Assembly (NCBI RefSeq): GCF_051622035.1
Contig: NC_135357.1
Location: 13,847,001 to 13,911,000 of the forward strand
Source of the DNA: Arctopsyche grandis
Taxonomy: Eukaryota > Arthropoda > Insecta > Trichoptera > Hydropsychidae
DNA length: 64,000 nucleotides
Reading direction: 5' to 3'
Part shown: positions 24,301 through 36,779 of the stretch, one piece after another
Numbering within the stretch: position 1 is the stretch's first letter
How the letters are laid out: each line of letters opens with the position of its first letter
Notes under the pieces: generated by a model
Databases searched by the model: none
What the model saw: only the letters and a program-made list of their open reading frames with translations
What the model was told of the DNA's origin: nothing
Translations under genes and position numbers: made by a program

Positions 24301-24704
24301 TTTGGCGCTTTGGCTGAATTAAAATGACACTGACGTATCAAACCAATACCAAATTAATAATATGTACTCCATTGCTACATTTTTTTAAAATAAATTATAA
24401 ATATTTATATAATTAAATGATATAACTGTTAAAATTTTATTTAATGGAAAGTTTCGAAAGTGAAAGTGTAGGCAATCTTATTTAAAATACTTGCAAGCTC
24501 CTTTGGGGCTACGGTTTGAAGGAGATAATATTGTTTTATCATTATCATAGAGCAAGGAATAAACTCATTTTTAATAAACTTTTTAAATTTGATGTTTTTT
24601 GCATAACTACATACGTCGCGTATTAAAGATACACAAACAGGTTTGATCAGAATTCATGTTGACCCACGTTTTTGGAATAATTATTACTACATATGTATGT
24701 ATAC

Positions 24705-27431
24705 CAGTGGCGGACGGTGGGTGTTAATACCGGGTGTGCTGTGTATGCCGTAGGGCGTAGGGTATAAAATTAGCAATTAAAAAAAAATACTCGTTTTGCA
24801 TTACAAAAATGTTTAATTTATTAGTTATTTATACATAAGTTCAATGCGACGTTTCTGAGACATAAACTTTTCAATCACGTCTGCATAGAATGTGTCTTTC
24901 TGTTTTAATTCCACCAATAACTTTTTTTCTATTGAAATTAAGCTAAGGCCACATAATCTATCTTGACCTTGCGTACCTCTATAGCAAGTTTTTATTCTTT
25001 TCAGCGCCGAAAAAGAACGTTCTGCTGAAGCTGTACTGCTTGGTATCGTTAATATTAATTCTCCCAGCTTAAACACCTCTTTAAAACCAGATTCGAGGTT
25101 ATTTTTTGTCATGAATTGTATTAATTCATGAACAGGTTTCTCTGAAAATTCAGAGCTGGAATATAGCACAATGAGTTCGTTTTTCAATCGAATATAATCA
25201 AACAGTGATCCATAAAAATCTTTTAATTTATTAATTAAAACATTTGGAAAATTTTCTTTATATTCGTCATATTTATCATTACAAAGAAGGTGGAAATATT
25301 CTAATTTGGAAAGTGAAGAATATCTACATTCGACTTGTGCGATTATGCTATCAACTATTTTGAAATATAATTGACGAAATGAAGTTTTATCTTCTACTTC
25401 TGAATAATTTTTTAATCTTTGTGGCCTACGATCATGATCATCATTTTTTTCATTTAAATAATTATTCCATAACATTTCAAAATTATTATCCCTTTCGTAT
25501 TTCAGTTGCTGCAAAACATCATTAATTTTTTTACAACAATATAAAACGTCCGAAGATTTAGATTGAAGAATGTTATACAAAACATCAGTTATTCCAAACA
25601 GTTTTGAAAAAATTTGAAGAAGTTTAATTGTTTGAAAATCCTCTAAAAAGCCTAAAAACCCTCGTGCTTTTATAACAGTATCTGTGTCCCATAATTCACA
25701 ATTTTCTATAACATGTCGAAAAAAATCTGTAAATTGACTTCTGTATTGTTGTACTGTGCTACTTAAACGAGATGTAAAATTCCACCTTGTGGGTGCTACA
25801 GAGGGAAGTCTTTTTGTCACAAATTCCTGTAAAGCGAATACTCTTTTGGAAGATTTTGAAAAGTATGTAGACAATCCATTTAAAGTTTGAAAAAATGATT
25901 TACTTTCTTTAATATCAGAAAGACCTTGCTGCAATACTAAATTCAATACATGAGCATAACAGTGTGTAAAAAGAGCAAAAGGATAAGCATTGAGGACTTT
26001 GGATTGCAAACCATTTACGTGTCCACTCATTACACTTGCTCCATCATAAGTCTGTCCAACCAATTTGTCTTGAATTTTAAATTCTTCAACTATGTTCACC
26101 ACGTGACGGAATAGACCATTAGATGTTTTATCAGCACTAACGTCTGTAAAACTAATAAACCGTTCATGTACATTGCCTTTACATACAAAACGTAAAACTG
26201 TTGAAAGCTGTGATTTTGTCATTATATCTGAAGTTTCATCGAGAATAATAGCAACAAAACTTGCTGACTCTACTTCATTTTTTATATGAACTTTAATAAC
26301 ATGAGCGATTGCTTCGATTATGTCATTTTGTATACTTGGAGAAGTACCACGAAAGGTAGTAGCAGTATTTAAATGAGTATCTAAAACAGAATCATATTCT
26401 CGAAGAGCATTTAGATATTCAATGTAATTGCCTTTGTTTACGGAATTACATGACTCGTCGTGACCTCGCAGGGACAGTTCTTGTTTTCCTAGATAGATTA
26501 TTGCGTTAATAATTCGTTTTAAAACATCTCTATTTTTATTTACTTGTTCATTATGTCGACTTATTTCGGCTTTACGTTGACTGTCAATTAATACGTCGAT
26601 TCGTTGTTTGCCAAACATTTGTATGGAAAGAAATGATTGAACGTGTGCCTGCGATCCTTCGTGTTTCTTCAGTGCTGCTGTCAAATGGTTGAGATCAGCA
26701 AATCCTTCTTTGTTCCACACATTAATATCTTTGGAGAACAATAAACATGGCCAGCAGAAAAGTTTGGATCGAATTTCACAGCCTGTAATCCATTCGAATT
26801 TTTTATAATTTGAAACGCAAAAATGTCTAGTGTAAACTTTTGTTTTTTCTTTATGCAAACTGGATAAATTTGGAAGAGACGGACACGGTTTCCCATCTTT
26901 AATTATTTTTAATTTTATCTCAAAACTTCTATTTGAAAACGGAATAGTTAAAATGTCTTGAACACTGTTAGCCATTATTAGTTATTAGAGGTATGACTGA
27001 GATACGAATGACCATAAAAATACGAATGTGCGAAAAAGTACGAGACCACGTGTCGCATCGCATTGGTCAATTGCCGACTGTTGCGCGGTGCTCTGAAGTC
27101 GTAGCACACCGTACGTCTTAATATCGCGAACAAACCTATACAAGCGAATATCCGCCTGCACACTCCAACCAAACCCACCAATTTGCTGCACGGCATAGGT
27201 ATTCTCTCGTCGCGGCGCACAAACTACATCTAACATCACACAACACGCTGCAGACTGCACACCACACCATACACCACACCATACATTTAGCGCACGCGGT
27301 AAATACACCATACACATCAATGCCTGTTTATACAACAACACATTATTTTGTATTAAAATACTACTTTATGTGGTCTTTGGTTTTCACGGGTGTGCGCCGC
27401 ACACCTAGCACACACCCAATATACGCCACTG
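24705..27431 (-). mobile_element. Apparently whole autonomous hAT transposon
   Basis: 2,727 bp flanked by a perfect 8-bp target duplication ATGTATAC (24697-24704 and 27432-27439). Both ends begin CAGTGGCG read inwards, followed by imperfect GGGTGTG-rich subterminal repeats. One long uninterrupted transposase frame lies inside. Perfect duplications and an open frame suggest a recent insertion, possibly still able to move. Confidence 0.9.
24825..26975 (-). CDS. hAT-family transposase (TTF zinc finger/ZMYM-like type)
   Basis: Single-exon frame of 716 residues. Residues ~47-115 form a TTF-type zinc-binding region (WITGCEIRSKLFCWPCLLFS, then KKHEGSQAH). The RNase-H-like catalytic core shows a first Asp in AIILDETSD (about 246), a second in GQTYDGASVM (about 311) and the Glu within ASAERSFSALKRIK near the C-terminus, the hAT dimerisation/catalytic signature. 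An FTHCYAHVLNLV block, typical of this group, lies at about 335-347. It would cut and paste its own element, acting in the nucleus. Nothing essential is visibly missing. The plus-strand side of the element is noncoding. Confidence 0.9.
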   Translation of the reverse strand: MANSVQDILTIPFSNRSFEIKLKIIKDGKPCPSLPNLSSLHKEKTKVYTRHFCVSNYKKFEWITGCEIRSKLFCWPCLLFSKDINVWNKEGFADLNHLTAALKKHEGSQAHVQSFLSIQMFGKQRIDVLIDSQRKAEISRHNEQVNKNRDVLKRIINAIIYLGKQELSLRGHDESCNSVNKGNYIEYLNALREYDSVLDTHLNTATTFRGTSPSIQNDIIEAIAHVIKVHIKNEVESASFVAIILDETSDIMTKSQLSTVLRFVCKGNVHERFISFTDVSADKTSNGLFRHVVNIVEEFKIQDKLVGQTYDGASVMSGHVNGLQSKVLNAYPFALFTHCYAHVLNLVLQQGLSDIKESKSFFQTLNGLSTYFSKSSKRVFALQEFVTKRLPSVAPTRWNFTSRLSSTVQQYRSQFTDFFRHVIENCELWDTDTVIKARGFLGFLEDFQTIKLLQIFSKLFGITDVLYNILQSKSSDVLYCCKKINDVLQQLKYERDNNFEMLWNNYLNEKNDDHDRRPQRLKNYSEVEDKTSFRQLYFKIVDSIIAQVECRYSSLSKLEYFHLLCNDKYDEYKENFPNVLINKLKDFYGSLFDYIRLKNELIVLYSSSEFSEKPVHELIQFMTKNNLESGFKEVFKLGELILTIPSSTASAERSFSALKRIKTCYRGTQGQDRLCGLSLISIEKKLLVELKQKDTFYADVIEKFMSQKRRIELMYK

Positions 27432-27439
27432 ATGTATAC

Positions 27440-27765
27440 TATACATATATGTATGTATACTATACATATATACATACATATATCCATTAACTAACTTTAT
27501 CAATGACCTGCAGCCGTGGCCTTGCCTGATGAACAACCTCGTACCCCTCCATCGAGACAAACAGCATCCGCTTGATCTTCAGGATTACGAATCAGTATTC
27601 AGTGGGACCTGTTCCTCTGCGGTAGTAACTAGTGAAAGTCGCAGCTGTTTCTCACTTAGGTAATAGTCGAGGTGTTACTTCTTGTTTGGTATTGGAAAAC
27701 GATGTGATGATAATATCTTGTGTGATGCCATTATAGTGATCGATGTTGCAATAAAGTTAAGGAAT
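27440..27765 (+). promoter_or_regulatory. Candidate core promoter/5' UTR of the PDZ-RING gene
   Basis: A denser, non-AT-rich stretch between the hAT element and the first ATG. It holds two arthropod initiator matches (TCAGT at 27592-27596 and 27599-27603). A 44-codon ATG frame from 27529 ends after a CTTAG/GTAATAG donor-like site near 27660, so part may be a spliced upstream exon. Inferred; no transcript data. Confidence 0.35.
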
Positions 27766-30700
27766 ATGACAGAAATTTACTTAAATGGCGAGAGCCACAA
27801 GATGGAAGAACAAAAAAACTTATCGAGTGAAGATAGTACGCTGAAACATTCCGGAAAGATTTTACCCGACGTGATTCAGACTGAAAATGACAGCAAAAAT
27901 TGTGACGGTTGTGTGCGACTTGTTCTGGTAACTATTAAATGATGTGACACTCTTTATTAACCAAACAAATAAACATTTGAAAATTGTTACCCAATTAACT
28001 TTATATACATATCAATATGAAAAAAATAAACAATTTTTTATTTATTTAACCCTTGCACTTACATACATATTTTTATTCTTCAGGTAAACAAACCTGAATC
28101 ATCAGAGCATATCGGTTTCAATTTGACGAGGAGCCAATGGGATCCATATCCTTGGGTGAGTAATAGTTTATAATTTTCTGTTTCATTAGTTAGTTGTAGA
28201 ATTTATTTTGTGAGCAACTTCTGCAATGTTTCTAAATGAAATATTAATTTATCTTTCACCGTTAAATATAGCACGTTTCATAAATAATTAGGGCATGAAA
28301 AATTCCAGACACGTAAGCGGTCGCGTACCACACTTTGAAATTAGTCCACGCTCCAATCATAAATTGTGTACCAGCTTCACTGGAGTAAAACATCGTCCTG
28401 TCCGAACATGTTGAGGATTGCTGCTTTAGATAAATGCGCGCAATTTAGCAGGAAAAATTTGTTAAAAACAATATTTTGAGGAAAGTTTTGTAAGATAAAA
28501 ATCAATCAATAATATTGAGACATAAAAACGTTTCTGAAAAGCAGCTCCAAACTTATGCACTTTTTTAATTCCACTGCTTTTTCTTTTAAATGAATCTCAA
28601 GAATAACTTCCTCTTATAAATAATTTATATATGAAATAACGTCTTTGGGTCATTGACTGTCCTAGACAGTCATCACCGAACTTTCCATATTCAAGGCAAA
28701 TAAATATAAAATTATGAATAGGTTCATTGTACCTAATATACCTGACCCTGTGCGGTTAACTCTTATGTTAATATCATTAGTCCTTACTGTTGAAACATTC
28801 ATTGTTTATAATAGGTACATATATTATACTTTCTACGACGATGAAAATTTTCCTTGATTCAGACTTTGAGTCATCAAATAAATTAAATTCGTCCTGCTAC
28901 TTCTGAGATCAACACATTGACCAAGTGTCAATACTCTGACCTTCCTTTACGATGTGTGGAGAAAACGACCTTCGCGCTTGATCACCTTGATATACAGTTA
29001 TGCGCTTTTATTTAATATAATAATACTATGTTATGTATCGGATATATGATAACCTAGTCTAGCACAATGAGGAAAAACAAGTCTTTCCTGGTACCTTCAT
29101 AGGTACGCACTTCGTATTATTCACGCTTACTTCCGATTAGCAGCGCTTTTCAACGGATGATATTTTCAATGAACACTGAAGTTTCGAAATCGATTTTAAT
29201 TTCAAGCGTGTTGGATTGATATAAATCACAAAAAAATATTATATGTAAAGCAACGTTTATACCACATTAAATAAATGCGCTATCGTGATAGAAAATCTAT
29301 TACAATAATTTGATACATTATTTCAAAGCCAACACGCTATTATGAATGCCATTGAAAGCATTCAATGAAACTCACTCTGAATGAATAATTCCGGAAATTA
29401 AAATTTTCACGATTTTCATCAAATCATTTCGATCCCAATTCAGGTGAAGACTGTAGATGCTGATTCTGCTGCTGGGACAGCCGGTTTACGAGATGGTGAT
29501 TGTTTGCTAAGGGTTGCTGGAGAAGACGTTGTCGGACTCAAGGTTGTAAAACGTATTTTTTTCCTTTTTATAATAAAACCATCCCCTTTATATATAAAAT
29601 TATACTTTTAAAGCATAATACTTTCAGTGACGTTATTATTTATTTTCAGATCAGCGACGTGGCTCGTTTGGTAAAAGGGTCAGGTCGATCAGTTCAACTG
29701 CTGGTTTGGTCTAGTGGTCCACTCACTGATTGGAATCCAGAGGTACATACATATTTTACATATTATTTGTACATACATATACTTCCCAATTATTCTACAT
29801 ATATTTAAATTATATTTTATGGTTTTTATTTTACATAGTTACATATGTACATATAATAAAAATTTTACATATTTTATTAATAAAAATAATAATCTTTGAA
29901 CCTTTTGATATTAAATTAAAATAAAGATAGATGTGTGAAGTTGCGCACGGTAGGAGTAAAACCTCCGATTGGTAAAAGTAGAAAAATACGACTGGTAAAA
30001 GTAGAGTACGTAATTTGTGGTCAAAAATGTTCTACTATACTCGTAATATATACGTTTAAAACACACATACGTTGTGTTTTAAACAAAATTTCATTCTAAG
30101 GCCGTCAACACAGCGTGTGTTTTTAAATCCTCCAAACTCATACAAAAAAAAATATTTATATTTTGAAGATTTATTTTCAAATTTCCATTCATATATATGA
30201 TACCATACTATATAGATTTCTATGGTTTAAAGCTTGACTTTTCTTTCCAAGAAATCTGTTGAAATATTTCATAATAATTATTTTTCGGAACAAATAGCCA
30301 GATATCGAAACTGACCGAAATCTTTCATTCAAACGAAAAACACAATGATCCATGTATAAGATATATACTTTTTGTTTATTATGTGAAAATATATTGAAAT
30401 GTATTCAATTTTATATGAATACTGATACAAAATTAAATACGCTGATCTGTTCATCTATACGGTCGAAGATATCTGTGAGATGCTGTATTCCAAATGTCAA
30501 TTTAATTGATAAAAATGTTTAATTTACAAAGTCTATTATTTTTACTGTCAGTTTGCGAAAAATAAACAGATTCTCCTAGAATTTTTTCGGAAAATTTGAG
30601 CGGCCCATAATGAGTTAATACAAATTTTATTTCGATAAAATAGAATACAATTTGTATAGAACTATTTATTTCACCAACACCAATAGAGATGTTTACGTAA

Positions 30701-33700
30701 ATTGTCTCAATATTAACTCAAAGATGAATATAAATAATAATTAACTGATAATAGCACTTTCCTTATTAGTGTTCCACTTTCATTTCTTAACGTTACGAAC
30801 TTACAATACCCTGCTATAAAAATTTTCACTTAAAAAATTACTAATATTTTATACCTACATACAATCAAGACTCTCATTAAAATCAAGACAAGATCTCAAG
30901 ATTTTCTATTTTGTATGACGAACGCTTTATTTCCATTGCCACACTTTGTAGCGTTGACGCCAACAATTACATCGATTGTCCTTTTTTTGTGCTATATAAA
31001 TATATGTAAGCTTGTATCCAGTAAGAGAGGATGAATATATGTATGTATACTTATTACAAAAAAACACATACATACGTACATCAAAATATTTGTTCAAAGA
31101 TGTAATTAATGGATAGTGAAGTAGTTAGTTAGCAGAAAGTCGACGACACTTTTCGCCATTAATTATAAAGTTTTGACTACACGTCTTTTCGGGTAAGATA
31201 TTCGGAAATTGTTGTTCACACGAAAAACAGTGACCTAATATCTAAAATATGTACTGCTAGTACATATGTATGTAGACACTTTTCATTGAAGTTTTGTCAT
31301 TCTACATAGTGATATCCCCTGCTTTTTTTCAGGCTTTATTCTGCGGTCCTCTTCCTGGTGCTCTGGGTCGTCTTGGATCGTGTGTAGCTGGTATTCTTCG
31401 TGCACTGGAGTGCCCAATTTGTGTTTCAACTGTGCGCCCCCCAGCAGTACAGTGCTCCCGGGGTCATGTGCTCTGTGCCCCCTGTCGAGCGCCTCTGGCC
31501 GCCTGCCCCATATGTCGGACCGCCCTGGGGGCTGCGGGAGGACCCCCTCTCAGAAATCTACTCGCCGACGAAGTAATCATTAATTTCATTAACACATTCA
31601 TTATTCACCGCACCCACACCATCAACGGTGGGTCACGTTTCATGAGCTGGCTGACTCTGCACAAATTGACCCGGAGTGGTCACCTCTTTTATTGTTATTA
31701 TTATAATTAAATACTCTCTGCTTATTCGGAAATTTCAGATGAAAACAAGTTGATGAGTAATAACTGTTCAAAATTGGCTGAAGTACAATTTTTGGTTTCA
31801 ATACGAAAAAAACCATCATCACACTTTAAGACAAAAAATCTTATTGTGCGTTAAATACTAAAAAACTCAAATATAATTAATTTAAAAGTATTTTAAATAA
31901 TAATAAATATGAAATAATAGTACAATCTAATATATAATTTCGAAAGAGACTTTGTATGTTACTACATATATGTATATAAGTTTTAATTGAAGGTTTAATG
32001 TATGTAAGGTTTGGGTGGTAGAATCCGTGACGTTATCGAAAAGATCTCATTTTCTATGACGACGATATCGATTCCTTTTTCTGTTCAAATTTCGAATCCG
32101 ATTCATGTTTCAGTTCCGGATCCCGATTCCTTTTTCAATTCCGGCTCCAAATTTCTTTTTCAGTTCCGGTTCCGAATTTCTTTTTCAGTTCCAGTTCCAG
32201 ATTCCTTTTTCATTTTCAGTTCCGGATCCCGAATCCTGTTTCAGTTCCAGTTCTGGATTCTTGTTTCAGTTCTGGTTCCGGATTCCTGTTTCAGTTCTGA
32301 ATCCCGATTCCTTTTTCAGTTCCGGATCCGGACTCTTTTTTCAGTTCCAGTTGTGTGTGTGTAATTCATTTCTGATTGGCTGTCGTTAATTTTTTTTTCG
32401 ATTCAAATAAATTTAATAAAAAAAAGAAATAAATGTTTACTATTAGATTATCCATGTTTAAGCGGTTTATATTAAAAATACCAAGTGATGCCGGGTAAAA
32501 CCACTAGTATATAAATAATAATAGTATTGTACCGGTAATAAGATCTTGAAATGTTGAATTTAAATTTGAAATTTATGTATGTACAATGTATGTACATATG
32601 TACATTGTAGTACATCATCTGTGTATGTACATATTAAAACCGGTTTTAATTTAAAAAATAACCGGTTTCGATTCACCAAGGAACGAATGAATTACGACAT
32701 TTGGGGAAAAGCGTACTGAATCAATTATAGGTATAATGCTTAATGGAATGAGGGGGAGTGCTTATCATGTAGGGTGAAAATCAAATGCTACTCAACAATA
32801 TCAATAGCCAAGATAAAAATATTATTTATTTTTCGTAAATTTTCAGGTGTACAATTGTGTAGTGGAAGCATTCGAGCTGCAGGGCGATAAGGCGAAAAGC
32901 AAACTAACCCAGAACTTGTTCGGAGACGCGAAATTCATTAAAAGAGAACCGAAACAGAGCGAAAATGGTGAAACCGCACACGAACAAGAGTTTCCAGCTC
33001 ATGACATGACGGGTACTGGGCTCAAATGGGGCACACAGAAGCTGCTTCAGAGGTACATACATTTGTATATTAAATAAATTTCCACACTTTTAGAATACAA
33101 ACTAATCTTTAAGATTAGATTATTACCAGGTCGAGCTCGCTCTACTGGAAACATTGCCAGAGCAACTAGAGCCTCAACCAGAGACATGATATTCCTTGAA
33201 GACAGAGATATTTCCAGGTCACTTTCTACTCTTGATATAGCCAGGTAACTATGAATAAATTTTTAATTTTAACCGCTTAATTAATAAGTATCTTGATTTT
33301 AAATATTATTTTTCAAAAACAGGGAATCGAACAGAAATGAAAGCAATTCTCTGAATAGTTTAGCGTGCACTGCAGGTGGTTCATGCGCCAGCTTACCACC
33401 CACCAATTTCCACTCTTCTACACAAGGTAGGAATTGATTGGATGGATTTTAATCCACATATACTCAAACTTATTTATTTTAATTATTGTGTAGATATTAC
33501 AAGGTTTGATGAAAATGACAACTCTAACACTGACAACGAAGAAATAACAAAAAATCGTAAATGTAACCAGTACATAAATTGCCCAGCTGATCAGAATTGT
33601 CGTGTAAAAATAACAGGTAAAAATAAAATACATAGTTTTTATAAATAAATTGAGAAATTAGCAAAAGTGAAATTATTGTACCGATGAAAATTTGTCACCG

Positions 33701-34344
33701 AAAAGTATTGAGTACCTTTAATTTATTATTTCAGGCGACTTGCATCAGCATATATTGAAAGCACATGGAGTCCAATTAACTTTAAGAGCAGAAGATCGTA
33801 CTAACATCGAGCCGAGTTCACGCGAATGTTGCCAAGCCCTTTTGCATTCGACGGGTCATTGGTTTTATCCGAAATGCGAGCGTGACGAAAGGTGATCAAT
33901 TAATTGAATGCACCATCGCTGCATATTTATGATGTATTTTGCTTATAAATCATTTTCTCGTTACGTTATAGTGATGGTGGTGTAAGAGTATGGTGCTGGA
34001 CTTGTGATGATAGTAGTGTGTCTTCTCAATATCAACTGGGCGTTGAAGTTTGGTCCGATAAACAAGACGTGCATTGTGACAAAAAAAGAAGTCTTTCTCT
34101 GGTTGATGAGACGCCCGAAGTGAATTCTGAATCTGAAATCGAAGAAAAAATAAAGGAAGTAGATAAGAAGAAATCTTTCAAAAAATACATTCAACGTCCT
34201 CTTCTTAAGTTGGCAGCGCCAGTTTTAAGTCTGAAAAATGTTTCGTGGAGTCGGGTCTTGACTTCCAAACAATCGCTTTTCCTCGGTGACCCACTGCTTG
34301 GAGATAATGCAACAATCTCAATAAGTATTGACAAAATTGACTAA
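27766..34344 (+). CDS. PDZ-RING-SINA-like E3 ubiquitin-protein ligase
   Basis: Exons: 27766-27927, 28084-28155, 29444-29542, 29650-29742, 31333-31572, 32847-33052, 33119-33244, 33323-33426, 33494-33616, 33735-33891, 33972-34344; 584 codons plus stop in one frame. Residues ~50-135 are a PDZ domain (GFNLTRSQWDPYPWVKTV, GTAGLRDGDCLLRVAG). Residues 169-203 are a C3HC4 RING with ECPIC, CSRGHVLC, CRAPLAACPICR. A SIAH-like zinc region follows (CNQYINCPADQNC, LHQHILKAHG), then a C-terminal SINA/TRAF-like part (WFYPKCERDE, VWCWTCDD, YQLGVEVWSD). RING ligases of the seven-in-absentia class bind an E2 and ubiquitinate substrates; here the PDZ would recruit partners. The start is the first ATG in frame. 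The 33119 acceptor (GATTAG) was chosen because it alone keeps the frame open. Confidence 0.88.
28156..29443. other. Intron of the PDZ-RING gene
   Basis: About 1.3 kb splitting the PDZ domain. No mobile element or RNA gene recognised. Confidence 0.5.
29743..31332. other. Intron of the PDZ-RING gene
   Basis: About 1.6 kb between the PDZ and RING exons. A hairpin with arms GTTTAAAACACA lies near 30053-30084. Nothing else recognised. Confidence 0.45.
31926..32507 (+). mobile_element. Helitron-like non-autonomous element with internal minisatellite, copy 3
   Basis: Starts TCTAATATATAATTTCGAAA and ends GATGCCGGGTAAAACCACTAG before T, the same ends as the 8696-8897 copy. The extra length is a minisatellite at about 32080-32350 of degenerate TTTTTCAGTTCCGGATCC units. 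It lies in the intron between the RING exon and the next exon. Confidence 0.8.
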
Positions 34345-35600
34345 TTCGTATTTATTAATGGAATAAGCACTTGCCGTCCAAAACCGCTTCTTAATGAAAT
34401 TTTTTTTAATTATATTATATTATTTAAAAATAAGTTAATCTACTATATAATATTTATACATATGTAGATTTTAAAAATTATATACATATGTATGTGAAAA
34501 ATTAATCAATAAATTGAATAAACTAAAAGTCTAAGCTTTTTATTTCTTTCGAATCTTCTTCCACTCTTTTCTTAGCATCAGATATACCTACATCATACAT
34601 ACGTATATACATATCTAACAGGCTTGGTGTTTCATTAACCTATTTACTTTATCTATGTACGTAGATTTTTTTGCTGTCATTGAGTTAGTTAATATAAAAT
34701 AATATTTGTTATATAAATTATCTCTACGTCGTCGTGTTTTAATATCAAATTGTTTTCTTGCTGCCCCTTCTCGTTTACGCTCATCTCTGTACGTTCGGTA
34801 GATGGAGCTACTTCACCGACCGCCATTCATTGACTTTCACATGATTAATTAATTATTATTATTATTATTTATTATGTAATATTATTATTATATGTATATA
34901 TATTATTAGTATTATATTATTATATTGCATTTATTTATTTTATCATTCATTTGTATTATCTATATATTATTAATATGAACGATGGGGATTGCACTATTCT
35001 CCTTGTCGTCTGGAATAAAAAGTAATTATTATTATTATATCTATTATTATATGATATTATTTACTCTTATTTTCTAAAAAGATGGGCTGTAGAATCCGTG
35101 TCGTAAGTCGTAAGAAAATCAACTGACTCCGATTGATTTACTAATTAATAGTATATACATACCTAATATTATTTTCTTTATTTTATATTACAGTATTTGT
35201 CAACTATAGTATCAAATTTTATTGAAGTAAATCCACTAATAAATTTTAATTTAATAACCTATTTATAAAAATCTTATTTTTAATTAAATTATAAATTATA
35301 AATTAAATTAAATTATTGAATTGCACTATTTTGATGTTTTATGTCCAAAAGCGATTGTAAGTATCAATTTTTAGTGATTTTTTTTAATTTCTTCAATTTT
35401 TTATATTTTGAAAATCACTTTTATTTTTACTACTAACAACTTTATACGTTGGCAAGAAAAATCAATCTCACTAAAATCGTTCAAATCAAGTTGGAGTCGG
35501 AGTAAGAGTTGAATCATAAAATAAAGTTGGAGTCGGAGTCAGTGTCGGTAAATTTTGATCCAACTCCACAGTCTCGACAGAATTATTCTATTTAATTTAT
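34345..35600. other. 3' flank of the PDZ-RING gene
   Basis: AATAAA at 34508 and 34517, about 165 bases after the stop, are candidate poly(A) signals. 34850-35050 is rich in ATT repeats and may be a retroelement tail. Around 35440-35580 a GTTGGAGTCGGAGT motif repeats. No gene recognised. Confidence 0.4.
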
Positions 35601-35625
35601 CATTACATATATGTAAGTATGAATC

Positions 35626-35934
35626 GGGCTACCTCACGGGACCGAAAGTGAAAAGGTCGAAAAAGCAAATATCGGAAGGCAAAGATCGAAAATCGAAAGA
35701 TCTTAAGTTGAAAGATAAAAAAAGGGTGCAAGGTAGACGGTACTATGTATGTATATATTATATATATATCAGAGGCATGCGGTGAAATTATCTCTCTTTT
35801 TTTTGTCATACAGCCTTGTTTAATATGCGCGCGCAGAATACGGGAGGAAAAGCCTGTTCCTTTTGTTCCTGTTGTATCCTGCTCGCGCAAATTAAGTGAG
35901 GATGTACGACGAAGGGAGAGAGACTTTTATCGCA
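35626..35934. mobile_element. hAT-type foldback MITE, truncated copy
   Basis: Left terminus CGGGCTACCTCACGGGACCG and arm with GCAAAGATCGAAAATCG, then a centre in the opposite orientation to the 42817 copy (GGCATGCGGTGAAATTATC, GTCATACAGCCTTGTTTAA, GCGCGCGCAGAATACGGGAG). The right terminal arm is missing. Confidence 0.75.
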
Positions 35935-36779
35935 CGCCACTGATATACATATATACTAACCGTTTTTCATATGTATGCATGATAAACGAATATTTTCACG
36001 GTCACCCGTATGAATCGTACGAAGAGAACCAGAAATTAAACTTTACTTATTGGAAAAATTTGACCTTTCAACATTTTCAGTCACTAACCACTCGAGATTA
36101 CGAGCAAATTCCAAAATGAACCTCAACCAAATAAATAGTGGAGATAGGTTTAGATTTCAGCCTCACAAAAAAAACCTAAATTTAAATGCCACAAAAAAAA
36201 TTTTAAAATAAGTTTTTCAAAAACCGCGACAAATATTCAAATGTTTTGTAATAATAAAAAAAACAGCTGAATTATTTTTTTGAATAAATTTGTAAAACCA
36301 TTTATTAAACTTTATTCAATTTGCAAAATATATTTTTTATACGTTTAATCCGTCTCCCTCCCCACCAAATTGAAACCTACATATGTAGGTGCGCCGATAT
36401 CGCGTATGCGATGAAATATTCACGGGTTCGAGATTAAGAACGAGTCATAATCCTAGCATCAATCCAAGAATAATGCCGAGCCAATATCCAATCAGTCGGG
36501 GAACATGGAAAAGGATATCGACCTGGAATCAATCTTGGTCTGAGATTATCGTACTGATACTGAGATTATGTCTTGCCCTTAACCTCGAACCGATGAAAGT
36601 GTGGAAACTTTTAAATCGGTTGAACTAAACGATTACAGCAGCGTCCATTTGTATAAAAAAACTTTCTTATAAAACCGACTGTATTTTATAAGAAATAATT
36701 GTTTTAAAAAATTGGGATAAATGTATGATTTGCATACAATTTTCCTAACTGGCAACACTTCACCCAAAAGCTCTGCTTT
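35935..36779. other. Intergenic, nothing recognised
   Basis: Mixed-complexity sequence without an identifiable gene or repeat. Confidence 0.4.

Noticed and set aside
32011-32389. Phe/Ser-rich repeated ORFs
   Set aside because: Frames through the TTTTTCAGTTCCGG minisatellite inside a Helitron-like element.
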